A stretch of DNA of 64,000 nt from Stenogyne calaminthoides (GCA_037126765.1 JBBCBC010000027.1:3248406-3312405), one strand, 5' to 3'; shown: positions 1 to 12,445, counted from the first letter of the stretch. Notes: generated by a model from the sequence alone, not told the origin. Numbers and translations: made by a program.

Positions 1-1708
1 AAATAATAATTCAACAACAAATCATACATATAAACAGTTCACATAAATTCTACTCATGCGGAATAGCTACGGGTTTACGTGAACTAACCTCTTTGGAGTG
101 GCAATGGACTTCGTTGACACGAACACACCAAAAGACCTTCCCAAGTATTCCTAAGTCTTTGCTCGTCAATCCGGTGAAAGAAAACTCGCTAACAATTAAG
201 AAAAGGAAAAATAAATTATATGTTGCACCACCTTTGTGGATTTCTAATTTTTCCAACACATGGAATTGCACACTCACAATTGAAGTTTTTCGAGAAAACA
301 CAATCTGTCGACGTTTCAAAATATTTGATATTTTATCGACGCTGATATTTTTTCGAAAAAAATCAATTTATGTGTTTTCTTGGGGATGAAATATTCATCC
401 CCTATTTATAATAAGGGGGGGACGAAAATTTTAGGTCAATTGGGTCATTGGGAAATTTCCTTACTTCTTCTCCAAGAAACAATCTTGAATATATCAAATA
501 TATTCTATTTTCCAAAATATCTCCCAACAAAATCTTCTCCTCCTTATGTTATGGGATTTTCGAAAATTTCCTAATAAATAGCCAAGTGAGAGATTTCTTG
601 AATTTAATGAGACAATCTTGTATTCCAAGAATATTTATCTTCATTCCATAACAAAATTCAAAGAAAATCTTTCTCCCTCTTTTATTTATTATTTTCGAAA
701 AAAATGGAAAATTAGGCAACAATAATTTATTTTATTTTAAACACCTTTTTCAGTTATTGGACTTTATATTTGGGCTATTTGATGGGCCTTTAGGAGAATT
801 AAGATTGGACCTTCTAATGGACTTTGAATATCTAATATTGAGCCACAATATTATTCAAGTCCATAAATATTAATTAATCTCACTACATAATTAATATTGC
901 ACTATCCACCTTAACCCATATTACTATTAATATGGCTCCCGATTATTATTTCCCGTGTTTAAGATTATCTAGCCCATTAATTAATTCAAGCCACTGAAAT
1001 AGCTTTCCATTAATTAATATCTTTTGTCCTTGGTCAAGGAACGGTTCAACATTATTATCCATACCGGAAACTAATTCCACTTGCAAGATTTGGTATGATA
1101 AATTTTATGAACCTCCCAAGGGGGCAAATCGAACAAGCGTACTTGCACACGATTCTTCGTATTAAATCTTAGCAATCGCATGTGACCAATAATATTGCCC
1201 AAGATATAAAGTATTGAATCTCATTGATTCTCTACTCGTCATGAGTCAAAGCAATAATTACTAACCACACACGATCCTATTTAAGGGACGAAGATTAAGA
1301 AATAATGAACCACTGAGGTGTAATTCTTCCTAATTCAGTGCTGAAGAATTTATCCTCCTGTAGGTCCTATTCAGTGCATCAGTCATGCACTAGTGTAATC
1401 TCTTGGTCAAGACAAGTCAATCTGAGCCTTACACTTCAACCTTTCACGATGGATTGTTCATCTCCATCTAGGTCGTGAACAGTGTACTTTTAGTTACAAG
1501 GGACTGTTAATTTAATCTTCTGTGATCTGGTATCACTAAATTAACTACAATGTAACACGTACTATTTATTGAACAGTTATACAGTAAATATATGTAACAT
1601 TCAATGATATTTAAAGCATCAGTGATAAATAATTTATTTCAGTAAATAAGAGAGAAATTCAGTTTGGTTATACACAGTAAAAGCATACTTTCCAGTATAA
1701 CCCTAACA
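1..1708 (-). repeat. Copia LTR (family A), 3' LTR, cut by window edge
   Basis: This is the downstream LTR of a minus-strand Ty1/copia derivative. It aligns along its whole length with the LTR at 2122-3969 and, inverted, with the solo LTR at 9385-11221. Shared landmarks include the TATA-like segment near 395-410, the AT-rich block near 600-720 and the terminal ccctaaca at 1701-1708. About 110 bp of the LTR, including its other terminus, lie left of the window, judging from the complete solo copy. The two LTRs differ by many substitutions and small indels, so the insertion is old. Confidence 0.85.
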
Positions 1709-2106
1709 GTGCGCGAGGTCGCTAGGCGTTCCGCCTAGCCCGCGTACTCTGCCTTGGCTCGCGTAGGTCCTGGCACTCGGACGTCTGTCTTTAATTCTCC
1801 GTCTTCGTCTTCGTTCACGATCCGGTTACAATTTATTTACAAAATAAATAAACCTAGATCTAGACTAGTCTATTACATTGAACAAATCAAACAAATAATA
1901 ATCTACTCGTGGATTTTCTCACGAGGCAAAACGAATTCGAACGAATCGAATTAAAAACCAATAATTTATTTACATGTAAATAAGCACATTAAAATACCAT
2001 GACAATTGGATACCTGCAAAACAGATCTAACAGTTCTACTATCCAATTTTAAATTTTAATGAACAACAATTTAAATTACAGTTTAAAAGATCAGAACCCG
2101 AATCAG
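1709..2106 (-). mobile_element. Leader-only internal region of copia family A
   Basis: Only about 400 bp separate the two family A LTRs. The stretch holds the primer binding site at its right edge and then leader-like sequence, with a GC-rich block at 1709-1830. There is no gag or pol reading frame. On the minus strand the bases just before the left LTR are not a purine tract. The element has therefore lost its coding region and its polypurine tract, or it is a non-autonomous LARD/TRIM-like form of the family. Confidence 0.7.
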
Positions 2107-2119
2107 GGCTCTGATACCA
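2107..2119 (-). other. Primer binding site for initiator tRNA-Met
   Basis: On the minus strand this reads TGGTATCAGAGCC, the classical plant copia primer binding site complementary to the 3' end of initiator methionine tRNA. It lies two bases inside the LTR end at 2122, which fixes the element's orientation as minus. Confidence 0.9.
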
Positions 2120-2121
2120 GT

Positions 2122-3969
2122 TGTTGGGATAACATATGCCAGGATCTATCGGGATGACCTCAAAAACACAAATTTAAATTAACAATTATTACTAGCATGA
2201 ATTTACCTAAGTGAATTCAAATAATAATTACGCCAACAACGACATGCAAATAAAATTCACGTAAAAGATCCTAGCATGCGGAATTTCTAGGAGTTTACGT
2301 AGACGTACCCGTTGGAGAGACAGTCTGAGACGGACAGGATCAAGTATCTGGCTACCAACCAAAAGTCCTTCTCAAGTATTCCCAAGTCCTCGCTCAATAA
2401 TCCGGTGGGAGGTTCTCCGATGAACGATTTATAAAACAAAGGAAAAAATAAAATTGTTGCACCACCTTTGTGGATTTCTAATATTTCCAGCACATGGAAT
2501 TGCACTGGGGATGAAGAATTCATCCCCTATTTATAAGAAGGGGTGGTCGAAAACTTGGAGTCCAATTAGGGTTAGGAAAGATTTTTTCTTGATCTCCAAG
2601 AAATCTTGAATATATCTCATATATTCTTCTTTCCATGTGTATTTTTCCACGAAAATCTCACACCCTTATTTTCTCCTATTTTTCGAAAATTTCATGAAAG
2701 ATTTGCAAGATTGGATCTTTTTTGAATTTATGAGATATTCTTGTATTCCAAGAATACATATCTTTCTCCATAAAATCTTTTCAAGAAAATCAAGAAAATC
2801 TTTCTTCCCTTTCTTATTCAAAATTTTCGAAAATATCCTATTAAAGAAACCAAGTGGGAGATTTCTTGAATTTATGAGATAATCTTGTATTCCAAGAATA
2901 CTTATATCATTTCCATAAAATCTTTTCAAGAAAATTTCTTCTCCCTCTTTTCTTTAATATTTTCGAAAAAAAAAATATTAGGCAACAATCATTTATTTTA
3001 TTTTAAGCACCTTTTATTTATTGGACTGTAATTGGGCTACTTGAGGGGCCTTTAGGAGAATTAAGATGGACCTTCCAATGGACTTCTGAATTCCAATATT
3101 GAGCCACAATATAATTCAGCACATTAATATTAATTAATATCACTATATAATTAATATTGTACTATCCAATCTTAACCCATATTACGGTAATATGGCTCCC
3201 GGTCATTATTTCCCGTGTTTAAGATTATTTAGTCCATTAATTAATTAATCCACTTAAAAGCTTTATATTAATTAATATCTTTATCCTTGGAGTAAGGACA
3301 GCTCAGCTTTATTATCCATACCGAAAAATTAATTCCACTTGGAAGATTTGGTATGATAAAGGTTCCGAGCCCACCAAGAGGACCAATCACGCAAGACTTT
3401 GCAAGCACACGATTCTCTGTATTAATCTTAGCAACCGTCGTACAATTAATATTATTGCCCAAGATATAGGGTGTCGAAGTCTCAATGATTCTCTTCCCAT
3501 TTATAAGTCAAAGCAATAATTATTAATCGCACACGGTCCTTATTAAGTGATAGAGATTAAGAAATCAACAACCACTGAGGTCTAACTCTTCATCCCATAA
3601 GTCAGTGCGAATGAGTTTATCCTCTCTGCAGGTCCGCTTCAGCACATCTAATGTACTAGTGTAATCTCTTGGTCAAGACAAGTCAATCTGAGACTTGCAC
3701 ATCAACTTCTACCAATAGACTGTTCGGGTCTATCTAAGTTGTGAAACACACACTAGTTTACAAGGGACTGTTAACGTGATCTTCTGTGATCTGGTATCAC
3801 CACGTTAACTTCAATGTAACATGTGATATTATATGAACGGTTTGCAATAAATATATATAACATTCAATCATATTTAAAGCAACAGTGATAAATAATTTAT
3901 TTCAGTAAATAAGTGTTTAATACATAGGTTATACAAAGTAAAAGCATACTTTCACGTATAACCCCAACA
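2122..3969 (-). repeat. Copia LTR (family A), 5' LTR
   Basis: A complete LTR of about 1.85 kb, bounded by TGTTGGGATAAC at 2122 and ACCCCAACA ending at 3969, the usual TG...CA inverted ends. It pairs with the copy at 1-1708 and is flanked on the inside by the primer binding site. The AT-rich body and repeated aatattttcga-like motifs at 2640-2960 are shared by all three copies in the window. The right flank is taagt; the matching left target duplication is outside the window. Confidence 0.88.
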
Positions 3970-3974
3970 TAAGT

Positions 3975-5165
3975 AAGTACACGTCTTACATGAATTCCAT
4001 GGGAGCGACAGATGCCACCCAATGCCGACTCTTTCCACTCACTCTACACGACCAGGCCTACTGTTAGTTCAACACCCTGCCACCGACCTCCGTGGAATCT
4101 TTCCACCAAATGGTCCAATTGTTCCTCACCCACTTCGTCTCATTGACCCCGCATAAAGGAACCAAATAACGTTTGGCGAATATTTACCAACTCGAGGAAG
4201 AGTCAGATCGAACGTACATCGACCGCATAGATAGGCTCATCATGGAAGGCGAACCGCTAGGGGACGAAGCCAAGGTTCTGGGGTGGTCCACGGACTAAAG
4301 AAGGGAACCAAACTCTAGAAGATGATGAACAAAGACTACCCGTCAAGTTACGTCGATTTCCGATATCGGGCGGGCATTATGATCACCAATGCCGAAATAC
4401 TGGCATCAAGGTTGGCCGAGCAACGACCAAGCGAGGTGAAGGTCGAAGTCAAAAAGTCAAACCCGAAGTCCAAAAATCCTTTTAGGAGACCCGGACCTTT
4501 GAACTATCGAGCTCCGGGGTCATTTAAGCCAATCAATAATGCTCTCGAGGTGAAGCTCCTCGAAACAATGACCATGAATGCGCCCAAATTTTTCAGGCAA
4601 TCAAGGGCGGACAACATCTCCCACCAGCCAGAAAAATGATCCAAGATACTCCAAACTTAACCCGGTGAAATTATGCAACTACCACAATACCATTTGGCAT
4701 ACCACTGAGCATTGCCACGACCTGCAGAGGGAGCTCTGAAAGTTATACGTAGAAGGAAATTTGGAGAGGTTTGTTAAGCCAAGGCAGCAGCAGAATCAGC
4801 GACATGCACCCCCCGGGGAACTAGCCCGACCAAAGTAGGCGAGGCCCGCAAATCCGGAGGGCGCGGAGAATAGAGTCATCCACATGATTTGCTCAATAGG
4901 GGGTACCCTCGGGGGTTTTCTCCCGGCAACCTCCCTATCTAACCGATGTCAAAAGGCCGAGATGCGAGCTCTCGACAATGTCGTGCTAAGCTGCCTCCTA
5001 GTCAACACCATCGCTCCAAACCAGAAGCAACTCACCTTCACCGAAGAAGACAAGGACGGAGTGGTCCACCCAAACTAGGACCCACTCGTGATCTCAGCCA
5101 GAATAATGGGGGCTCTGGTTCATCGAATCATGATCGACAAAGGGGCTTTCTGCAACATTACACAA
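3975..5165 (+). pseudogene. Ty3/gypsy gag-protease fragment
   Basis: A degenerate plus-strand stretch that reads as the end of a plant Ty3/gypsy gag and the start of protease. Around 4006-4160 a conceptual translation gives the gag pattern ATDATQCRLFPLTL. The open piece at 4322-4639 (105 codons) is the basic gag C-terminal region. Near 4665-4770 a zinc-knuckle-like CNYH...TTEHCHDL segment follows. From 4884 to 5165 the protease region appears, with TFTEEDKDGVVHPN and then, after a stop, DPLVISARIMGALVHRIMID. In intact relatives the last motif is L-V-D-x-G-S/A around the catalytic aspartate; here it reads MIDKGAF. Several stops and frame changes show it is dead. Reverse transcriptase and integrase are absent. 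Confidence 0.75.
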
Positions 5166-5737
5166 TTTGAAATCCTTTGCACTGCATTTTTATACTTCCG
5201 TTGTCATATGTTGTTTTACATGTTGTATAACATTTTCAACAACACTCTGAAAATACACGCACACACACTTTCACGGATCATGATGAATTGGCCAGTCAGG
5301 AAAGGCCACGGGGAGACTTCGTGGAGGTCTTCTCCGAATTTAAAGAAAATAGACTTCGAGTTTGAAAGCAGGGATAAGTTGAGGGAATAAAGGAAGGAAC
5401 TGTTGAGAGGATTAAATACTTGGACCATTATGTTCTCTCAAGTTGATAAGTTGAGGGAATAAAGGGAGCCTACTTGAGAGATAAACACGAGTTATTTGTG
5501 AGGAATATTTGGTGTGAGTTATATAGCGTGGAGTTCTCATCGTTGAGTTCTCCCTCTTTTGCATTTAACTTGATTTTTCGATCACTTGACTTGAGCGTTG
5601 AAGTGCCCACGCCGGAGGGTCGCGCCGGGGAAACCTCCGGCGTATTTTTGTAGGCCCCTCTTGGAGCATGAGAGAAGTTGTGACGTAAGCCTAACATACA
5701 TATTTCACCAACAAATGCCGAACCGGGAGGTCTCAAG
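5159..5737 (+). repeat. Ty3/gypsy LTR (R-U5-like) fragment, copy 1
   Basis: This stretch is repeated as a direct copy at 15516-16096 with about 95 percent identity by eye. It contains the gypsy LTR signature: a TATA-less promoter-proximal part followed by gatttttcgatcacttgact and paired GCCGG motifs at 5609-5645. It follows the gag-protease fragment directly, so pol is deleted between them. It is broken at 5737, exactly where the hAT terminus begins. Confidence 0.7.
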
Positions 5738-6168
5738 CTATGTTTTAAAATAGGGAATCGGAAGTTGAGCCGGACGACCCCAAAAAAAGGCTGGACCGGG
5801 GTCGGATCTGTTGGACCGGATTGAGCCGGTGTGACGTCATAATAAATATTATATATATATAATATGCATAATTTAAAAAAATCAAAATATATAGTACGAT
5901 AAGTGAATATAAAGTATTTAAAGTCACTTCTAAGTTCAAACTTAAATTTCTAAACATAATAGAAATGCATATTAACATAAATAGTTCAACTTTCAAGTTT
6001 CAACTTTCAAACATAATAGAAATATCATCAACAATACAAAAGTCACAAGTCATAACATAAAGCAAACATAGTAGATGTCAAATACAATACAAGAGTTCAA
6101 AATTCAAATCATCATCACAAATGTCTTATGATTGAAAAATAAATAAAAGTGAACAACAAGTCCAAATT

Positions 6169-8760
6169 TTATGCCATAAATTGCCTTCCAAGTTCCTCAT
6201 CCAACAGGTCCAAGTTGTCCAAGCCATCCAAGCCTAAGTTTCCAAAGTTGTCCAAATCAACATCATCATTATCAATAGGTGCATTATTCATGTTAACATC
6301 ATCTAGATATAAAATATATACACCAAAATGAAGACTATAAATAAAGAGAACAAAATATAAAATTTTATTTGATTTGCATTATAAATTCAAGAAACGAAAA
6401 GTGAAATAACAATCAACTAGTACCTCCAATATTTATGTTTTGTGAAGTACCAACATCATTATTCTCTTGCATAATAGGTGTTACCACAAGTTCACCTTCT
6501 TCACCTTCTATGTCATCATCAACAATCCACGAATCAACCTTATCGATGCATTCGTAATCAAGGGGATCAAACATGTCCATCTTATCTTTACCACTACAAT
6601 GAAAATCACAAATTGTAATGAACATATACAAGATCATTCCACAAATACAAAATCACAAAGTATATAGACTTACCGATCTTGCAAGCGCAAATTGTAATGA
6701 ACATATACAAGATCATTCAACCTTTCATGCTCCAATCTGTTCCTCTTCTTAGTATGAATGCACTCAAATACACTCCAATTACGCTCACAACCAGAAGAAG
6801 AAGATGTTTGACTCAAGATTCTCACAGCAAGATCACGTAACGTTGGTGCAGACGAGCCAAATATCCTCCACCATTCATCTAAAATAAATTCACGAACATA
6901 TATATTATATACGTACCGAAAAACAGCATAAAGAGAAATAACAGAAAAGGAAAAGGAAAAAAAATATACCCTGAGCAGAAGTTTTTGATGATGGTCTAGC
7001 CAATGAATTTGCAAATGAACCCATACCCTCACGAAATATTGTAATCTCATCAATCACATTCGGCACATCTTTATAATAATCTTGAATTATCTGAAGCAAA
7101 CCTGTGAAAGCATGACTAAGTATCTGATGATCAGGGTCATATTGAAATCTAGGATTCAACCAATAAGCAGCTCCATGAAGATTCAACTTCAACATATTGT
7201 CAAACCTCTCCTCAATTTTATCCACAAATGGCTTATACTTAACTTCATCACCTTTGAACAATTCTTTTGTTGCTCTAATTGCCCTCTCCAACCCCTCATA
7301 AACATAGTCTAAAGAAGGCTTCTCATCCGTGTCACAAATGCGTAGAAGCTGCATAAGAGGTTCCAAGATCTTCACAACTACATTGGAATTACTCCAAAAC
7401 CTACTGTTCAAGACAATCCCTCTCACTCCCTTACCTTTGTCACTATTACAATTTTCACGGTACTCAGGACATAAAACCAAGGCCTCCAAATCAGCCCTAT
7501 GATCATAAAGACTTTTCAAGGCAATGAAATTTTTACCAAACCGAGTAGCTGCAGGCCTAACTATTTCAGTCCATCCAGGTCTTGATCTCAACCAACCAAG
7601 ACACCATTTGTTGTTACAAAAGAAGCTAGTGATTTGAGTGCCAAAAGAGATACATGATGAGATAGTTTTCATCTTGCCAATGTCTTCCAAGATCAAATTG
7701 AGACAGTGAGCAGAACAAGGGGACCAATAAATTTTTGGATATTTTTCATTCAACCTCTTTCCTGCACCCTTATAGTTAGCCGCATTATCAGTAACCATAT
7801 GGACAACATTCTCCTTTCCCACAAGTTCCACTATATTTGAAAACAAATTGCATAAGAGTTCTGAACTTGACTTCACACCGGATGCATCATAAGACTTGAT
7901 AAAGGAGACACCATATCGACTATAAACCAAAAAGTTGATCAATGGCCTTTAATCTGATCTTTCCATCCATCACCCATTATTGTACACCCACTTTCACCCT
8001 TTTTAATTCGAAGAGCATCAATGGTCAAGGTAACTTGAGTCTTAGCTTCTTTCAACAAAGGAACTCTCAAAGCATGATAATTAGGTGGAGTATAGCCAGC
8101 ACCAAATGCTGCTATTTTCTCCATAGCCGCTTTAAAAAACTTGGAATTCACAGCATTAATAGGTATGAAAGCATCATAAAACCAATTTGCCAAAGTCAAA
8201 TCAGCCTCATGCTTTTTTTCCTTACTTTGCCATGAAGCTTTTATGCTAGCCTGAGACTGATTTGGTAGTGGACTAGATTTCAAAAAGTCTCCAACAAGTT
8301 TTTTTCTTTTATTAGCAGTAGGGGCACTCAAATCATTTGTCATTAAAATTTCAACTTCTTCTCCACCTATTATACAAGTATCTGGTCTAACTTTGTTCCT
8401 TTTAGCAGTTGCACATTCATCTAACGACTTTCTCATTTCAAGCATCACCTCATGAGGAACACTAACACAACTAGAAATATTTCCAGTAATTTGTGTTAAA
8501 TGTTCTTTCATCCTGTGAATACCCCCACCTCTATACTTTTTCCGACAAAAAGAACATAGGAGATTTTGGTTCTTACCAACATTTTTATCAGCATCAACAA
8601 TAGAGATATACTTCCAAGCTGGATCAAGCTTCGGTTGAACATTAGCTGAACTTCCTGAAGTTCCCGACTGCAACGAAGGATTAGAACCAGTCGTAGATGC
8701 CGTTGGAGAAGCCGTTGGAGTAGAATGAACAGTATGAGCTGCTGATTGTGAAGCATCCAT
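6169..8760 (-). pseudogene. hAT transposase, four exons, one frameshift
   Basis: This encodes a DDE transposase of the Ac/hAT superfamily that would cut and paste the element. Inferred exons are 8760-6970, 6878-6674, 6593-6424 and 6302-6169, all with GT-AG introns of 91, 80 and 121 bp. Exon phases fit (one base, two bases and one base carried over). The exons sum to 2300 nt, one short of 767 codons. This agrees with a single 1-nt deletion near 7943, where GDGWKDQIKGH runs into a stop and LINFLVYSRYG resumes in another frame. Domains are a Ser/Thr-rich N-terminus, a BED zinc finger (CSFCRKKY...H...H, residues about 70-100), the DUF659-like core with VTDNAANY and CSAHCLNL, the C-terminal dimerisation region (SSSGCERNWSVFE), DPLDYECID, and an acidic tail. 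Apart from the frameshift I see no stops. Confidence 0.9.
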
Positions 8761-9379
8761 TTTTCTACAAACTACAACAAATAAAAATTAGAAAAAAGGG
8801 ATTTGCTGTTTCGTAATCTTTCATCAATAATGCATACTCAAACTCACACAACTAAAGCAATTCAGAACAGAAGTGTATTACTTCGATCAATTATCATCAG
8901 TTCACATAGGACACCAAACTGTTAATAATCAATAATCTTTCATCATTAAACTCAATGCTTTGTGAAAAGCTACTAGCTAATTGTTTGTATTTAATTAGTC
9001 AATAATTGGAGTTCAAATGTCTCAAAAAATATGCCTCAATGGGATTTTTTTTTAACTGGCATAGTTTTACACCGACTCTCCCACACTCTAATTAATTTTC
9101 CTCACATGCAACTCGCAAGCGTCAGAAAATAAATACATAAAAATATTCACATTTATAAACAATCAAATATTTCAAGTGCTATGTTTCCCAACATTTTCTT
9201 CTACGTACAAAAAAGAATCAACACCCCCCCCCCCCCATTTCTTCTACGTGTCATGTTTACATTTCACTGCATTAAATTCGTCACAAATCCTTTTTTAAAT
9301 ACTAACAATCGATTTATTTAAGAAGTGGAAAAAGAAAAAAAATGAACAAAACTCACCGCGATCGGCGGCGAGCTCGGGG
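8761..9379 (-). other. 5' untranslated part of the hAT element
   Basis: This is the AT-rich region upstream of the transposase start codon. A run of 13 C at 9224-9236 is the only notable feature. A GC-rich patch starts at 9357, where the solo LTR was inserted, and continues at 11222. Confidence 0.5.
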
Positions 9380-11226
9380 CGACCTGTTGGGATTATACTG
9401 GAAAGTATGCTTTTACTTTGTATAATCAGACTGAATTTCGGACTTATTTACTGAAATAAATTGTTTATCACTGATGCTTTAACTATCATCGAATGTTACA
9501 TATATTTACTGCATAACTGTTCAATAAATAGTATGTGTTACATTGTAGTTAATTTAGTGATACCAGATCACAGAAGATTAAATTAACAGTTCCTTGTAAC
9601 CAAAAGTACACCATTCACGACCTAGATGGAAATGAACAATCCATCGTGAAAGGTTGAAGTGTAAGGCTCAGATTGGTTTGTCTTGACCAAGAGATTACAC
9701 TAGTGCATGTCTAGTGCACTGAAGAGGACCTACAGGAGGATAAATTCTTCAGAACTGAACTAGGAAGAATTAGACCTCAGTGGTTCGTTATTTCTTAATC
9801 TTCGTCCCTTAAATAGGATTGCGTGTGGTTAGTAATTATTGTTTTGACTTATTATGGGTAGAGAATCAACGAGATTCAATACTTTATATCTTGGGCAATA
9901 TTATTGGTCACATTCGATTGCTAAGATTTAATACGGAGAATCGTGTGCAAGTACGCTTATTCGATTTGCCCCCTTGGGAGGTTCATAAGTTTTATCATAC
10001 TAAATCTTGCAAGTGGAACTAGTTTCCGGAATGGATAATAATGTTGAACTGTTCCTTTACCAAGGATAAAAGATATTAATTAATGGAAAGCTATTTCAGT
10101 GGCTTGAATTAATTAATGGGCTAGATAATCTTAAACACGGGAAATAATAACCGGGAGTCATATTAACTGTAATATGGGTTAAGATGGATAGTGCAATATT
10201 AATTATGTAGTGGGATTAATTAATATTTATGGGCTTGAATAATATTGTGGCTCAATATTGATAATTCAAGATCCATTGGAAGGTCCAATTTTAATTCTCC
10301 TAAAGACCCCTCAAGTAGCCCAACATAAAGTCCAATAACTGAAAAAGGTGTTTAAAAATAAAATAAATATTTGTTGCTATTTTTCCTCAATTTTCGAAAA
10401 TTATGAATAAAAGGGGAGAAATATTTTCTTTGAATTTTGATATGGAATGAAGATATGTATTCTTGAAATACAAGATTATCTCATTAAATTCAAGAAATCT
10501 CCCACTTGGTTATTTATATGTAAATTTTGAAAATTTTGAAAGAATAAGGGAAAGAAAGATTTTCTTGATTTTCTTGAGAAGATATTATGGAAGATATGTA
10601 TTCTTGCAATACAGGTATATCTCATAAATTTAAGAAGATCCAAATCTTGGAATCTTGATCCTTATTTTTTTCGAAAATTCCCATAACAAGAGGAGTTGGG
10701 ATTTTTGTGGAATATTTTAATTATGGAGAAAAGAATATATGAGATATATTCAAGATTTCTTGGAGATCAAGAAAAGATTTTCCCATATTATTTTATCCCA
10801 AAATTTCGACCAACCCCCCCTCTATAAATAGGGGATGATTCTTTCATTCCCAAGTACAATTCCATGTGCTGGAAAAATTAGTAAATTTACAAAGGTGGTG
10901 CAACAAATTTTTATTTTCCCTTTTGTTAATTGTTCGCGAGTTTCCTTCCACCGGATTGACGAGCAAGGACTAGGGAATACTTGGGAAGGCTTTTTGGTGT
11001 GTTTTCATCGACGAGACCATTGTTACTCCAAGAGGTTAGTTCACGTAAACCCGTAGTAATTCTGCATGCGTAGGTTTTATGTGAACTGTTTATATGCATG
11101 ATTTGTTGTTGAATTATTATTTGAATTAATATAGGATTAATTCATGCTAGTAATAATTGTTAGAATTAAATTTGTGTTTAAATATTCATCCCGAATAGAT
11201 CCGGGCAATTAATTCCCCAACACGAC
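9380..11226 (+). repeat. Solo copia LTR (family A) with target duplication
   Basis: A complete LTR spans 9385-11221 (1837 bp), from TGTTGGGATTATAC to TTCCCCAACA. It is flanked by the identical 5-bp sequence CGACC at 9380-9384 and 11222-11226. The perfect duplication shows a genuine insertion. The absence of any internal region shows later recombination between the two LTRs. It belongs to the same family as the LTRs at 1-3969 but lies in the opposite orientation. The TATA box is at about 10820-10832 (tctataaatagg). Confidence 0.95.
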
Positions 11227-11616
11227 CGACGTCTGCGAGAGCAGGAGACCAACGGCGACGAGCGACGGTCAGGCGCAGGAGACCAGCGGCGGGCTGGGTT
11301 GCTGTCTTGCGGTTGTGCTTAGCCGCTTAGGGACTTAGGGTTTTTCTGAAACTGGAACGAAAAGAAACGAAGAAGAAAGAACGTTTTTTCAGTAAAAAAA
11401 ATTTATTTTTTTTTTGTTTTTTTAAGTGAAAACCGGTCAAAACCGCCGGTTTAACGGTTGACCGATTCCCGATTTTGACCGATTTTCAACTGGTTTTTCC
11501 GGTTTTAAGGGTAGCGGTCCAATAGCGGTTTTATATACCTCTATTGGACAGGTTGTCACCGATTCACCGGTCCGACCGGTTCGACCGGCCGGTCCGACCG
11601 GGTTTTTAAAACAGAG
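11227..11616 (-). repeat. hAT 5' terminal region with subterminal CCGGT motifs
   Basis: Between 11430 and 11605 the motif CCGGT/ACCGG and close variants occur more than a dozen times in both orientations, ending at the inverted repeat at 11604-11616. Clusters of short subterminal motifs are typical transposase-binding regions of hAT elements. The matching left end at 5755-5835 has a shorter cluster (ccggacgacc, ggaccgg, ggattgagccgg). Confidence 0.65.
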
Positions 11617-11619
11617 TAT

Positions 11620-11895
11620 CGTACCATAATTTATTTGTGCATGTACCACCACTAATTCACCCCGTACCACCATTAATTAATGACATGTCACACTTTATTA
11701 AGTCCGTACCATCATATATTATATTATTTAAGTTCGCACCACCATATGTCAAGCTTGGACCACCATGAATTCACCATGTACTACATCTTATTGAGTACGT
11801 ACCACCATATATTATGTAAGTACCACAATTTTAAATACCGTATAATCATATTTTTAGCCAGGTACCACCATATTAAATCTTGTATAATTATATGA
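11620..11895 (+). repeat. Degenerate GTACCACCAT tandem motif region
   Basis: About nine copies of a GTACCACCAT-like core are spaced by roughly 25-45 bp of AT-rich sequence (for example near 11641, 11666, 11707, 11737, 11759, 11810 and 11861). There is no convincing coding sequence. The region lies directly beside the hAT right end. Confidence 0.55.
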
Positions 11896-12334
11896 GTGCC
11901 TGTTGATGAAGGAGGAAGACGACCACACCTGTTGTTGAAGATAGATAAATTGGGAGATGAAGGAAGGCGAGAAATTAGCGTTAATAAAGAGGTGGACAAG
12001 ATTTGGAGGAGATATATTAGGGAAAGTAAAAACAAAAGATATTGAAGGAGAAATAATAGGAAATTGGCGCAGAAAAAAAGGGAAGGGGAAGAAGAAAAAG
12101 ATCGGTCAATGTGAGAAAAGAATGATAAGGGTATAGTTGAAAAACAAAATATTCTCTTGGCTAGAAAAGAATAAAATTAAAACTTTTAACTAAAAAGATC
12201 TTTTATAATTAGAACTGGCTAGAAATTGGGGTTCCTTCAAAGGTTATAAGATATATGTTTACATTTTTGAAGGTATATATTTATTTTATTTTTTTTAACT
12301 AAACAAAGGAAATATTGATAAAAATTAAATAGAA

Positions 12335-12445
12335 ATCATTTCAACGGTTGAACCTCCGGTTAAACTGTTCTGACCGATTGAACCGCTGATCGGTGGTCTG
12401 TTCGGTTTCGATCACCGGTTCAATTATGAAAACATTGATACTATG
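12335..12445 (+). repeat. hAT-like terminal fragment
   Basis: A GC-rich patch in AT-rich DNA has the same style as the hAT subterminal regions, with ccggt and ttgaacc motifs. It ends in ggttcaattatgaaaacatt. On the reverse strand the end reads aatgttttcataattgaacc, similar but not identical to the ends of the 5738-11616 element. It is probably one end of a related, mostly deleted element. Its partner is not identified. Confidence 0.4.

Larger units (their letters stand above)
5738..11616 (-). mobile_element. hAT-superfamily DNA transposon (about 4.0 kb without the nested LTR)
   Basis: The ends form imperfect terminal inverted repeats. The left end reads CTATGTTTTAAAA and the right end, on the opposite strand, reads CTCTGTTTTAAAA, each followed by GC-rich subterminal sequence with many CCGGT motifs. 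A four-exon hAT transposase lies inside on the minus strand. A solo copia LTR at 9385-11221 is inserted in the 5' part. No matching 8-bp target duplication is visible: the flanks are gtctcaag and tatcgtac. Either one flank has been rearranged after insertion, or one terminus is not the original partner. Confidence 0.8.

Noticed and set aside
11437..11673. 78-codon minus frame
   Set aside because: Produced by the CCGGT-rich subterminal region of the hAT element.
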